This document shows, in pieces, positions 56,072-64,000 of a stretch of 64,000 bases of DNA. Location of the stretch: contig NZ_KB291640.1 in NCBI RefSeq assembly GCF_000320405.1, forward strand, positions 1 through 64,000, read 5' to 3'. The stretch is from Clostridium celatum DSM 1785 (lineage in GTDB: Bacteria > Bacillota > Clostridia > Clostridiales > Clostridiaceae). A model generated the notes under the pieces. It ran no database searches, was not told the origin of the DNA, and saw only the letters and a list, made by a program, of their open reading frames with translations. The position numbers and the translations under genes were made by a program. Position 1 is the stretch's first letter. Each line of letters begins with the position of its first letter.

Positions 56072-57565
56072 ATGGCAACAATAGGATTTGAAGAACAATT
56101 ATGGGCATCTGCTGATAAGCTTAGAAACAATATGGATGCATCAGAATATAAGCATGTAGTATTAGGATTAATATTTTTAAAATATGTTTCAGATACATTT
56201 ATGGAAAAATGGGAAGAGTTAATGGAAGATGACCCAGATTTTGCAGAAGATAGAGATGAGTATTTAGCAGAGGGGATATTCTGGGTTCCAGAGACAGCAA
56301 GATGGAATTACATAGCAGAAAGAGCGAAGCTACCAGAAATAGGTCAAGTAATAGATGCCGCTTTAGATAGTATAGAAAAAGAAAATGAAACTTTAAGAGG
56401 TGTATTACCTAAAAACTATTCAAGACCAGAATTAGATAAGAGAGTTTTAGGAGAAATAGTTGATTTATTCTCTAATATAAATGTTGGTGGAAGTATTGCT
56501 AAAGAAAAAGATGTATTAGGAAGAGTGTATGAATATTTCTTAGGAAAATTTGCAGCTAATGAAGGTAAAGGTGGTGGAGAGTTCTATACTCCTAAGTCTA
56601 TAGTTACTTTAATGGTTGAAATGCTAGAGCCTTATAAGGGATATGTTTATGACCCAGCTTGTGGTTCTGGTGGGATGTTTGTACAGTCTTTAAAATTCGT
56701 TCAAGAACATAGTGGAAATGCTTTTGATATATCAGTATATGGTCAAGAGTCAAATCCAACAACATGGAAATTAGCTAAGATGAATATGGCTATTAGAGGA
56801 ATAGAAAATAATCTTGGTAGCAAAAATGCAGATACTTTCCATGAAGATTTACATCCTTCACTTAAGGCAGATTATATCCTTGCCAATCCTCCTTTTAATC
56901 AAAGTGATTGGGGGCAACCTTTATTAGTTGATGATTCAAGATGGAAGTATGGAACACCACCAGCAGGAAATGCAAACTATGGATGGATAGAACATATGTT
57001 AGATAAATTAAGCCAAAAAGGAAGAGCAGCAGTTGTACTTGCTAATGGTTCTTTAAGTTCAAATACTTCTAATGAAGGTGAAATAAGAAAAAATATTTTA
57101 GAAGCTTATTTAGTAGATGCAATAGTAGCACTTCCAGATAAGTTATTCTATACAACAGGTATTCCAGTTTGTATTTGGTTCTTTAATAGAGATAAGAAGA
57201 ATAAAGGTGAAACTTTATTTATAGATGCTAGAAAAATGGGAACTATGGTTAACAGAAGATTAAGAGAGTTAACTGATGAAGATATTAAAGAAGTAGCAGC
57301 TATTTATCATTCATATAAAGAAAATGAAAACTATGAAGATAAACAAGGCTTCTGCAAGAGAGCTACTATAGAAGAAATAAGAGCTAATGATTATATCCTA
57401 ACCCCAGGAAGATATGTTGGAATTGAAGAAGTTGAAGATGATGGAGAACCATTTGAAGAAAAGATGGAAAGATTAACAAAAATACTTTCAGAGCAGTTCA
57501 AGAAATCTAAGGAGCTTGAAGGAGAAATAAGAAAGCAACTTGGAGGAATTGGATATGAGGTGTAA
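56072..57565 (+). CDS. hsdM: Type I restriction-modification methyltransferase subunit HsdM
   Basis: A 497-aa N6-adenine methyltransferase. The N-terminal helical HsdM domain ([17 protein letters not shown]) is followed by SAM-binding [10 protein letters not shown] (194-203) and catalytic NPPF (272-275). It modifies the target recognised by HsdS and is needed for restriction too. SD AAAGGAG. Overlaps hsdS by 11 bp. Confidence 0.96.
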   Translation: MATIGFEEQLWASADKLRNNMDASEYKHVVLGLIFLKYVSDTFMEKWEELMEDDPDFAEDRDEYLAEGIFWVPETARWNYIAERAKLPEIGQVIDAALDSIEKENETLRGVLPKNYSRPELDKRVLGEIVDLFSNINVGGSIAKEKDVLGRVYEYFLGKFAANEGKGGGEFYTPKSIVTLMVEMLEPYKGYVYDPACGSGGMFVQSLKFVQEHSGNAFDISVYGQESNPTTWKLAKMNMAIRGIENNLGSKNADTFHEDLHPSLKADYILANPPFNQSDWGQPLLVDDSRWKYGTPPAGNANYGWIEHMLDKLSQKGRAAVVLANGSLSSNTSNEGEIRKNILEAYLVDAIVALPDKLFYTTGIPVCIWFFNRDKKNKGETLFIDARKMGTMVNRRLRELTDEDIKEVAAIYHSYKENENYEDKQGFCKRATIEEIRANDYILTPGRYVGIEEVEDDGEPFEEKMERLTKILSEQFKKSKELEGEIRKQLGGIGYEV

Positions 57566-58829
57566 GAATTTTGATAATTATAAATTAGGTGAGTTGGTAG
57601 AGATTTCATCAAGTAAAAGGATATATGCTAAGGAGTATGTAGGATATGGAATTCCTTTTTATAGAGGTAAAGAAATAATTGAAAAGCATAAAGGTAATGA
57701 TATAAGTACTGAGTTATATATTACTGAAGAAAGATATAATGAGCTGAAAGAAAAATTTGGTGTACCTAATGCAGGAGATATATTATTAACATCTGTTGGT
57801 ACTTTAGGAGTACCTTACTTAGTTAAAGATGAAGAGTTTTACTTTAAAGATGGTAACCTAACATGGTTTAAATCTTTTAATCAAAAGTGTAATAATAAAT
57901 TTATTTACTACTGGTTACAAAGTCCTTTTGCAAAAGAACAAATATATAATAGATGTATTGGTTCAACTCAGAAAGCATTAACAATAGACACATTAAAAAA
58001 GTTTGATATAAAACTACCGAGCCTAAGAGAACAAAAAGAAATAGTAAATTTACTATCAGCATTAGATAGAAAAATAGAACTAAATAATGAGATGAATAAA
58101 ACTTTAGAGGAAATAGCTCAAGCTTTATTTAAAAGATGGTTTGTTGATTTTGAATTTCCTAATGAAAATGGAGAACCATATAAATCAAGTGGTGGAGAAA
58201 TGGTTGAAAGTGAATTAGGGATAATACCTAAAGGATGGGAAATAGGATATTTATCTGATTTAGTAGACTCTATTTCAGTTAAGCATAAATTTAATAAGGA
58301 TAAGATTATATTCTTAAACACTTCAGATATACTAGATGGTGAAGTGCTAACTAATGAATATTCAGATGTAGCAGCCCTTCCAGGACAAGCAAAAAAGAGT
58401 ATACAAAAAAATGATATTTTATATAGTGAAATTAGACCTAAGAATAAGAGGTATGCATTTGTAGATTTTAAGTGTGAAGATTATGTTGTTTCTACTAAAC
58501 TTATGGTATTAAGAGCAAAGTCAATTCTTAGCCCGACATTAATATATCAATTTTTAACTAGTAGTGATACTGTAGATTATTTACAATCAATTGCAGAGTC
58601 AAGGTCTGGAACATTTCCACAGATTACATTTAAAGAATTAGAAAAGTTAAAAATAGCGCTTCCAGAACAAGAGACATTATTAAAATGGAATAATAGTATA
58701 TCTTCATTATTCTATAATATTCAAGAAAATAAGAGAGAAAATAAGTCATTAATTGAATTAAGAGATATATTATTACCAAAGCTTATGAGTGGTGAAATAA
58801 TAGTAGAAGATATAGAAGCTAATCTGTAA
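57555..58829 (+). CDS. hsdS: Type I restriction-modification specificity subunit HsdS
   Basis: A 424-aa protein with two target-recognition domains (about 5-160 and 220-380), each followed by a conserved helical spacer ([22 protein letters not shown] and [14 protein letters not shown]). The middle reads [13 protein letters not shown], typical of HsdS. It sets the two half-sites of the recognition sequence. ATG 57555 is about 8 nt after GGAGG; a TTG at 57540 is not needed. Confidence 0.95.
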   Translation: MRCKNFDNYKLGELVEISSSKRIYAKEYVGYGIPFYRGKEIIEKHKGNDISTELYITEERYNELKEKFGVPNAGDILLTSVGTLGVPYLVKDEEFYFKDGNLTWFKSFNQKCNNKFIYYWLQSPFAKEQIYNRCIGSTQKALTIDTLKKFDIKLPSLREQKEIVNLLSALDRKIELNNEMNKTLEEIAQALFKRWFVDFEFPNENGEPYKSSGGEMVESELGIIPKGWEIGYLSDLVDSISVKHKFNKDKIIFLNTSDILDGEVLTNEYSDVAALPGQAKKSIQKNDILYSEIRPKNKRYAFVDFKCEDYVVSTKLMVLRAKSILSPTLIYQFLTSSDTVDYLQSIAESRSGTFPQITFKELEKLKIALPEQETLLKWNNSISSLFYNIQENKRENKSLIELRDILLPKLMSGEIIVEDIEANL

Positions 58830-58931
58830 TGGATTGGCTTTTTTCTTGTAATAAATAATATGAAGCTTTGTAATAATTAGATGAATGTAGGAGTATAAAT
58901 TAATATATTATCAAATTTGGGAGGTATATTA

Positions 58932-59315
58932 ATGTCTAAATATATGAGTGATGAGGAATTTAGTAGCTCTAATATAATAAGTTACAGGGAAATTTCAGAT
59001 ATAAGAGATGTTCTAGAAAGTAAAGGTATAACAAATCTTACTGAAAGAATAGATTATGTAAAAGAAAATTATAGTGAGAAAACTTATGTCTATTTTATGT
59101 TAGAAGAATTAGATAATAAAATTTTGATGAATTATCGTGAAGCTCCTGAAGAGTGTTCATTCTCGATAGGAGCGATAGATGGAATTTTGAGGGCTTTTTT
59201 ATTTGCATCTAAATATATGCAGGATAGGCTTCCAGAGCATGCTTATAAGTATATTATAAGTAAATCAAGTACCTTTGTATATGAATTGGAGGAGCAGCTA
59301 AAAGATATTAAATAA
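58932..59315 (+). CDS. Small protein between hsdS and hsdR, unknown
   Basis: A 127-aa soluble, helical, acidic protein (MSKYMSDEEFSSSNIISYRE). No motif recognised, no membrane segment. GGGAGG lies before ATG 58932; the in-frame TTG 58917 precedes the SD. Placed inside the hsd operon with its own following terminator; it may modulate restriction, be an immunity or anti-restriction partner, or be unrelated cargo. Confidence 0.7.
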   Translation: MSKYMSDEEFSSSNIISYREISDIRDVLESKGITNLTERIDYVKENYSEKTYVYFMLEELDNKILMNYREAPEECSFSIGAIDGILRAFLFASKYMQDRLPEHAYKYIISKSSTFVYELEEQLKDIK

Positions 59316-59326
59316 AATTACAGTGA

Positions 59327-59370
59327 AGAAAGTGTTATAGAAGTTATTTCTACAGGACTTTCTTTTTATT
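59327..59370 (+). terminator. Terminator before hsdR
   Basis: AGAAAGT/ACTTTCT (59327-59333 with 59357-59363) with inner TAGAA/TTCTA, then TTTTATTTG. It separates hsdR from hsdMS transcription. Confidence 0.75.
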
Positions 59371-59426
59371 TGTTCAAAATTAAGATATAATTATAAGTAA
59401 TACTGTAAATAAAGAGGAAGAAAAGT

Positions 59427-62400
59427 ATGAAATTTCAAGAAGCGAGTTTAGAGAATGTTGTAATTGAATATTTAAAAGAAATAGATTATGAATATATACA
59501 TGGCAGCCAATTAGTTAGAGATGCTAAGGAAGTTTTACTATTAGATAAATTAGAAGAAAGTATTATTAAGATAAACAAAGGATTAGCTATTAGTTCTATT
59601 AAAGAAGCTATTCGTAAGCTTAGAACTTTTGAAACTAATGATGTATTTACTAATAATAAGGTTTTTCATAAGTATTTAACAGAGGGAGTAGAGATAACAG
59701 ATTTTATCAATGGTGAAACTATTTATTCTACTGTTAAGCTTATAGATTATGAAAATATTAATAATAATGAGTTTCTTGTAGTTAATCAATTAGAGATTAA
59801 TGAAGATGAGGTTAAGAAAATACCAGATGTAGTTGTATATGTTAATGGTATGCCTTTAGTTTTAATGGAGCTTAAGAGTACTTCAAGGGAAGAAGTAACT
59901 ATTGAAGATGCTTATAAGCAGCTTATGAATTATAAAGAGGTTCATATACCTACATTATTTTATTATAATGCTTTTTTAGTAATAAGTGATGGAGTTAATA
60001 GCAAGGCTGGAACTTTAACTGCACCTTTTGATAGATTTATGGCTTGGAAAAAGGTTGAGGCTGATGATGAAGTTATAGATAAGCTTAATTTTGATACATT
60101 ACTTTACGGTATGTTTGATAAGGAAAGGCTACTTGATATAATTAAGAACTTTATTTTATTTACTACTAAAGGAAAGATAATGGCTGCATATCATCAATAT
60201 TTTGGTATGAATAAAGCTATACAAGCTGTTAAGAAAGCTGTTGATACTGATGGTAGAGCAGGGGTTGTGTGGCATACACAAGGTAGTGGCAAGAGTTTTT
60301 CTATGACTTTTTTAGCAGGTAATTTAGTTAAGGATAAAGCTTTAAATAATCCTACTATATTAGTAATAACAGACAGAAATGATTTAGATAATCAGTTGTT
60401 TAATACTTTTGGATCAGCTCATGACTTTTTAAGACAAAAGCCAATTAAAGCAGATAGTAGAGCAGATGTTAAAGCTATATTAGATAATAGAAAAACTGGT
60501 GGAGTTATATTCTCAACTATACAAAAGTTTGAAGAAGAAACAGGGCTTTTATCAGAAAGAAGAAATATTATTGTAATGGTAGATGAAGCTCATAGAACTC
60601 AATATGGTATGGATGGTAAAGTTGATTTAGACTCTGGAGAAGTTAAGTTTGGATATGCTAAATATTTAAGAGAAGCTATGCCTAATGCAACTTATATAGC
60701 TTTTACAGGTACTCCAATAGAAACTACTGATAAATCAACTTATGGAACATTTGGAGATTTAATTGATGTTTATGATATGACACAAGCTGTACATGATGGA
60801 GCAACTGTCAAGATTTATTATGAGTCAAGACTTGCAAGGGTTAAGATTGATAATTCTGTTTTAGAGGATATAGATAGGGCTTATTGGGAAATGCAAGTAC
60901 ATGAAGGTGTTGAAGATTATGTAGTAGATGCCAGTCAAAAGAAATTATCTAAAATGGAGCAGATTATAACTAATACTGATAGAGTTAGAGAATTAGTAAA
61001 AGACCTTATAGAACATTATGAGGAAAGAGAAAATTTAGTTAAGGGTAAAGCTATGATTGTAGCTTATTCAAGAATAGCTGCTTACAAAATGTATCAAGAG
61101 ATATTAAGGCAAAAGCCAGAGTGGCAAAACAAAGTTAAGATGGTTATGACTGCTAATAATAGTGATGAAGAAGAAATGGCAAAGGCTATAGGTAATAAAA
61201 CTTATCAAAAGGAACTTGAAAAAGAGTTTAGAGATGAAAATAGTGAATTTAAGATAGTTATAGTAGTTGATATGTGGCTTACTGGCTTTGATGTGCCAAG
61301 TCTTGATACTATGTATATAGATAAACCTATGAAAGCTCATAACTTAATGCAAGCTATAGCAAGAGTTAATAGAGTTTATCCAGGTAAAACTGGTGGACTT
61401 GTAGTTGATTATATAGGAATTAAGAAAGAATTATTTGAAGCTTTAAAAACTTACACTACAAGAGACCAAGATAAAATACAAGAAAATGAAGAAGGAAGAA
61501 AGATAGCTTTAGATATAGTTGAAGTTTTAAGAAATGTGTTCCATTACTTTGATTATAGTGGTTTCTTTGGTGATTGTGATAAAACTAGATTTAAGCTTAT
61601 AAGAGATGGTGCTGAATATGTGCAGTTAACAGAGCCAAGACAAAAGGTATTCTTAAATGAAACTAAGAGATTAAAAGATGTATATAAGATTTGTACAAGT
61701 TTATTATCTAGGCAAATAAAAGATGAAATAGCTTACTTTATAGCAGTAAGAAGTTTTGTATTAAAAACAACAAGAGAAGGGGTTCCAGACCTTGCAGAAG
61801 TTAATAAGAGGATATCTGCTATGCTTGAACAAGCTATTTTAGAAGATGAAGTATTATCTTTAACAGAAGCAGGAAGTAAGGAAACATTTGAATTATTGAC
61901 TGATGAAAACTTAAATAAACTTAGAGCATTACCTCAAAAGAATATGGCAGCTAATATATTAATGAGAGTGATGAAGGAAAAAGTCGGAGATATAAAAAAG
62001 ACTAATTTAGTAGTAAGTAAGAAGTTCAGCGAAAGACTTGAAAAGATAATTGAAGCTTATAATAACAGAAGTGATGAAGCAGATGTATTTAAAGTATTAG
62101 AGCAATTAATACAGTTTAAACATGAGTTATTAGAAGCAATAGATAAAGGGCATCAAATAGGATTAACTTATGAAGAAAAGGCTTTCTTTGATGTATTAAC
62201 AGCAGACCCAGAAGTTATAGCTGCTATGGGGGATGATACTTTAATAAAGATAGCAAGAGAATTAACTAAAACAGTTAAAGAGAATATGACTCATGCATGG
62301 TATGAGAAGGCACAAGCTCAAGCTAAAATGAGAAGTGTTATAAAAAGACTTTTAAAGAAGTATGATTATCCACCTAATAAGAGTAAGGAAGCTATAGAAA

Positions 62401-62441
62401 ATGTATTAGAACAGGCTAAGTTACAATGTGTTAATTTGTAA
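59427..62441 (+). CDS. hsdR: Type I restriction-modification endonuclease/translocase HsdR
   Basis: A 1004-aa restriction subunit. The nuclease domain has catalytic D134, E148 and K150 (PDVVVYVNGMPLVLMELK). The SF2 motor has Walker A HTQGSGKSFSM, DEAH in MVDEAHRTQYG, motif III FTGTPIE, and motif VI QAIARVNRVYPGK. It completes an apparently functional type I system. It has its own SD AGAGGAAG and follows a terminator, so restriction may be expressed apart from modification. Confidence 0.96.
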   Translation: MKFQEASLENVVIEYLKEIDYEYIHGSQLVRDAKEVLLLDKLEESIIKINKGLAISSIKEAIRKLRTFETNDVFTNNKVFHKYLTEGVEITDFINGETIYSTVKLIDYENINNNEFLVVNQLEINEDEVKKIPDVVVYVNGMPLVLMELKSTSREEVTIEDAYKQLMNYKEVHIPTLFYYNAFLVISDGVNSKAGTLTAPFDRFMAWKKVEADDEVIDKLNFDTLLYGMFDKERLLDIIKNFILFTTKGKIMAAYHQYFGMNKAIQAVKKAVDTDGRAGVVWHTQGSGKSFSMTFLAGNLVKDKALNNPTILVITDRNDLDNQLFNTFGSAHDFLRQKPIKADSRADVKAILDNRKTGGVIFSTIQKFEEETGLLSERRNIIVMVDEAHRTQYGMDGKVDLDSGEVKFGYAKYLREAMPNATYIAFTGTPIETTDKSTYGTFGDLIDVYDMTQAVHDGATVKIYYESRLARVKIDNSVLEDIDRAYWEMQVHEGVEDYVVDASQKKLSKMEQIITNTDRVRELVKDLIEHYEERENLVKGKAMIVAYSRIAAYKMYQEILRQKPEWQNKVKMVMTANNSDEEEMAKAIGNKTYQKELEKEFRDENSEFKIVIVVDMWLTGFDVPSLDTMYIDKPMKAHNLMQAIARVNRVYPGKTGGLVVDYIGIKKELFEALKTYTTRDQDKIQENEEGRKIALDIVEVLRNVFHYFDYSGFFGDCDKTRFKLIRDGAEYVQLTEPRQKVFLNETKRLKDVYKICTSLLSRQIKDEIAYFIAVRSFVLKTTREGVPDLAEVNKRISAMLEQAILEDEVLSLTEAGSKETFELLTDENLNKLRALPQKNMAANILMRVMKEKVGDIKKTNLVVSKKFSERLEKIIEAYNNRSDEADVFKVLEQLIQFKHELLEAIDKGHQIGLTYEEKAFFDVLTADPEVIAAMGDDTLIKIARELTKTVKENMTHAWYEKAQAQAKMRSVIKRLLKKYDYPPNKSKEAIENVLEQAKLQCVNL

Positions 62442-62456
62442 AATGCTGAAATAAAT

Positions 62457-62488
62457 ACAGTTATTATTGTTGACATAACTGTAAAATT
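62457..62488 (+). terminator. Terminator-like hairpin after hsdR
   Basis: An 8-bp stem ACAGTTAT/ATAACTGT (62457-62464 with 62475-62482), then AAAATTTA. The tail is poor in T. From here to 62637 there is no gene, only further small inverted repeats (e.g. GAGC-GTA-GCTC near 62624) at the island's right end. Confidence 0.55.
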
Positions 62489-62637
62489 TAGCTATGATTA
62501 TCATATCAAACATAGCACTAAATATATTGAACTTATAGCGACCAAGATATGGCTGTTATTAAAGTTAGATTTTATTAATGTTATGATACGAAGGAATGCT
62601 TGAAGCTACTGAATAAGCGAAGTTGAGCGTAGCTCAC

Positions 62638-62738
62638 TATTTGGATATACTGTTCACAATGATAAAGGTAAGCCAACAAATTCAGAATTTATCGCTATAA
62701 TTGCTGACAAGCTAAGACTTAAGAATAAAGTGAGCTAG
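62638..62738 (+). pseudogene. attR-side remnant: displaced original 3' end of spo0A
   Basis: This encodes the last 33 codons of a Spo0A (YFGYT-type start to VS-stop) with no upstream gene. It is gap-free to 47918-48018 with 12 mismatches, nearly all silent. It is the host's former spo0A end, pushed away by the island; its own terminator follows at 62861. Offset between the copies is 14,720 bp. Confidence 0.88.
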
Positions 62739-62860
62739 TGAGGCTGTGAACGTAGTAAAATCAACGTAGAACACAATTTAACAATTTGTCAAATGTATTT
62801 CAGTTATGCTAACTAATTACTTTTTGACATTACTAAACTTAATAAGCAAAGAAAGTTAGA

Positions 62861-62910
62861 ACACTTTCTATTGGTTGTTTAATACAAACAGCTAGTAGGA
62901 GGTGTTTTTT
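62861..62910 (+). terminator. Original spo0A terminator
   Basis: A long stem with several wobbles (62861-62878 with 62884-62905), then TTTTTT. It resembles the terminator after the intact spo0A (both contain AGGAGG followed by a T-run). Confidence 0.7.
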
Positions 62911-62951
62911 ATAATTTAAATTACTAAAAAATAATAAAATACATAAATAAT

Positions 62952-62980
62952 TTTACAAAATAAGTATGAAAATGTATAAT
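62952..62980 (+). promoter_or_regulatory. Sigma-A promoter of the glycosidase gene
   Basis: TTTACA (62952-62957), 17-nt spacer, TATAAT (62975-62980), 33 bp before the ATG. Confidence 0.75.
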
Positions 62981-63012
62981 ATAGAATGATAAAACAATAA
63001 GGGGGAGAAAAA

Positions 63013-64000
63013 ATGAGGAAGATAAAAAATAATGTAATGAAAAAAACAGCACTATTAACATCAATATTTATGGCTTTTTCATTAATATTAAACAGCAATA
63101 AAGCTTCTGCTGGAATATTTAAGAAAGAAAATTCTATTATTATTGATGTTACAGATTTCGGAGCAGATCCAAGTGGTAAGAAAGATAGTACAGAAGCCAT
63201 CTATGAAGCTATTGAATCAGCAAAGGAATATAATAATGAGGTAATTATTAATTTTCCAAAGGGTGAATATCAAATTTACAAAGATAACGCTCAAAAACGA
63301 GAATATCACACTTCAAATACAAATAGTATGGAAAATCCAATTAAAACTATAGGTATTTTAATTGAAGAACAAGAAGATTTAACTTTAGAGGGAAATGGTT
63401 CACTATTTAATATGCATGGTAATATGATGGCTATTGCTGTGGTTAAATCTGAAAACGTTAAACTAAAGAACTTTTCTTGGGATTTTGAAGTTCCTACAAC
63501 ATCAGAAATGACAGTTTTAGATATAGGTGTAGAGGATGATAAAAATTATATTGATTATTATATACCATCAAATTTTAGATATCAGATAGTAGATAATAAT
63601 ACAAATATTTTATGGACAAGTGAAGAAAGCCCATATACTGGTAAATATTATTGGACACAAAAAGGGCACCATAGTAATTCATATGCTGTAGTTATATATG
63701 ATCCCGAAATAGAAGTTAGTAGAAGATATCAGTTAAGTTCTAGTCCTTTTAACGGAGTAAATACAATAACTCAACTTAATGAAAACACAGTTAGAATAAT
63801 TTATAACAATGCAATTCCATATGGTCAAAAAATAGGTGTTGTAAATGAAATGTGTACTTCAGCAATGAGAGAAACAGCAGGAGCATTTATTTGGGAGAGT
63901 AAAGATACTGTATTAGAAAATATAAATATTCATTATATGCATGGATTTGGATTTTTAACACAAATGAGTGAGAATGTAACTTTTGATACCGTTAATTTTA
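63013..64000 (+). CDS. Secreted GH110-like alpha-galactosidase, partial at window end
   Basis: The first 329 residues of a larger protein. It has a signal peptide (MRKIKNNVMKKTALLTS to about SASA-G), then VTDFGADPSGKKDSTEAIYEAI, the opening of a right-handed beta-helix. RETAGAFIWESKDTVLENINIHYMHGFG and QMSENVTFD resemble GH110 alpha-1,3-galactosidases, which remove terminal galactose from blood-group-B-type mucin glycans; other pectate-lyase-fold enzymes are possible. SD GGGGGAG. It lies outside the island, directly after the old spo0A end. Confidence 0.6.
   Translation, partial: MRKIKNNVMKKTALLTSIFMAFSLILNSNKASAGIFKKENSIIIDVTDFGADPSGKKDSTEAIYEAIESAKEYNNEVIINFPKGEYQIYKDNAQKREYHTSNTNSMENPIKTIGILIEEQEDLTLEGNGSLFNMHGNMMAIAVVKSENVKLKNFSWDFEVPTTSEMTVLDIGVEDDKNYIDYYIPSNFRYQIVDNNTNILWTSEESPYTGKYYWTQKGHHSNSYAVVIYDPEIEVSRRYQLSSSPFNGVNTITQLNENTVRIIYNNAIPYGQKIGVVNEMCTSAMRETAGAFIWESKDTVLENINIHYMHGFGFLTQMSENVTFDTVNF

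Noticed and set aside
52845-58829. Invertible hsdS switched by the serine recombinase
   Set aside because: Only one hsdS is present and no inverted TRD copies or recombinase sites were seen around it.

Overview
The window is about 64 kb of very AT-rich chromosome from an endospore-forming Firmicute, almost certainly a Clostridium sensu stricto. The case rests on the spoIIIA operon, spoIVB, spo0A, a SpoVD-type penicillin-binding protein and a DAP-type MurE, together with strong AGGAGG ribosome-binding sites and AGA/ATA-rich codon use. Most genes lie on the + strand in tight operons.

Layout. 0.3-1.4 kb: ychF. 1.7-16.8 kb: a division and cell-wall cluster (mraZ, rsmH, ftsL-like, spoVD/ftsI, murE, murF, mraY, spoVE/ftsW, divIB, two DUF881 genes around a small basic protein, yggS, sepF, yggT, ylmH, divIVA). 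murD, murG, ftsA and ftsZ are not in it. 16.8-23.4 kb: rluD, a frameshifted pyrR, an rRNA methyltransferase, rqcH (minus strand), dapF and a lipoprotein. 23.5-29.0 kb: a compact type IV pilus/ComG-like operon. 29.2-30.3 kb: efp and a zinc-ribbon protein. 30.5-35.5 kb: spoIIIAA-AH, with spoIIIAB frameshifted. 35.6-47 kb: asp23, nusB, folD, xseAB, ispA, dxs, tlyA, nadK, argR, recN, spoIVB. 47.2-48.0 kb: spo0A.

A mobile island of about 14.7 kb is inserted in the 3' end of spo0A. A diverged second copy of the last 101 bp of spo0A, exactly 14,720 bp downstream, marks its right end. The island carries a tyrosine integrase, a structured RNA that looks like a group I intron core split around a LAGLIDADG endonuclease gene, a minus-strand operon with two HTH proteins (one terminase-small-subunit-like), a serine recombinase, a replication-like protein, a helicase-like NTPase, and a complete type I restriction-modification system (hsdM, hsdS, a small unknown gene, hsdR). 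Beyond it, a secreted GH110-like glycosidase runs off the window end.

Notable findings: three genes (yggS, yggT and the pilus ATPase) whose reading frames contain no ATG, GTG or TTG at the proper start but have a perfect Shine-Dalgarno sequence 7-8 nt before ATT or ATA; a 5-bp hairpin that loops out the mraY SD-to-start spacer; an integrase whose SD is buried in the spo0A terminator stem; and single-base frameshifts in pyrR and spoIIIAB, which may be real or sequencing errors. All homology calls are by reading motifs; no database search was run.
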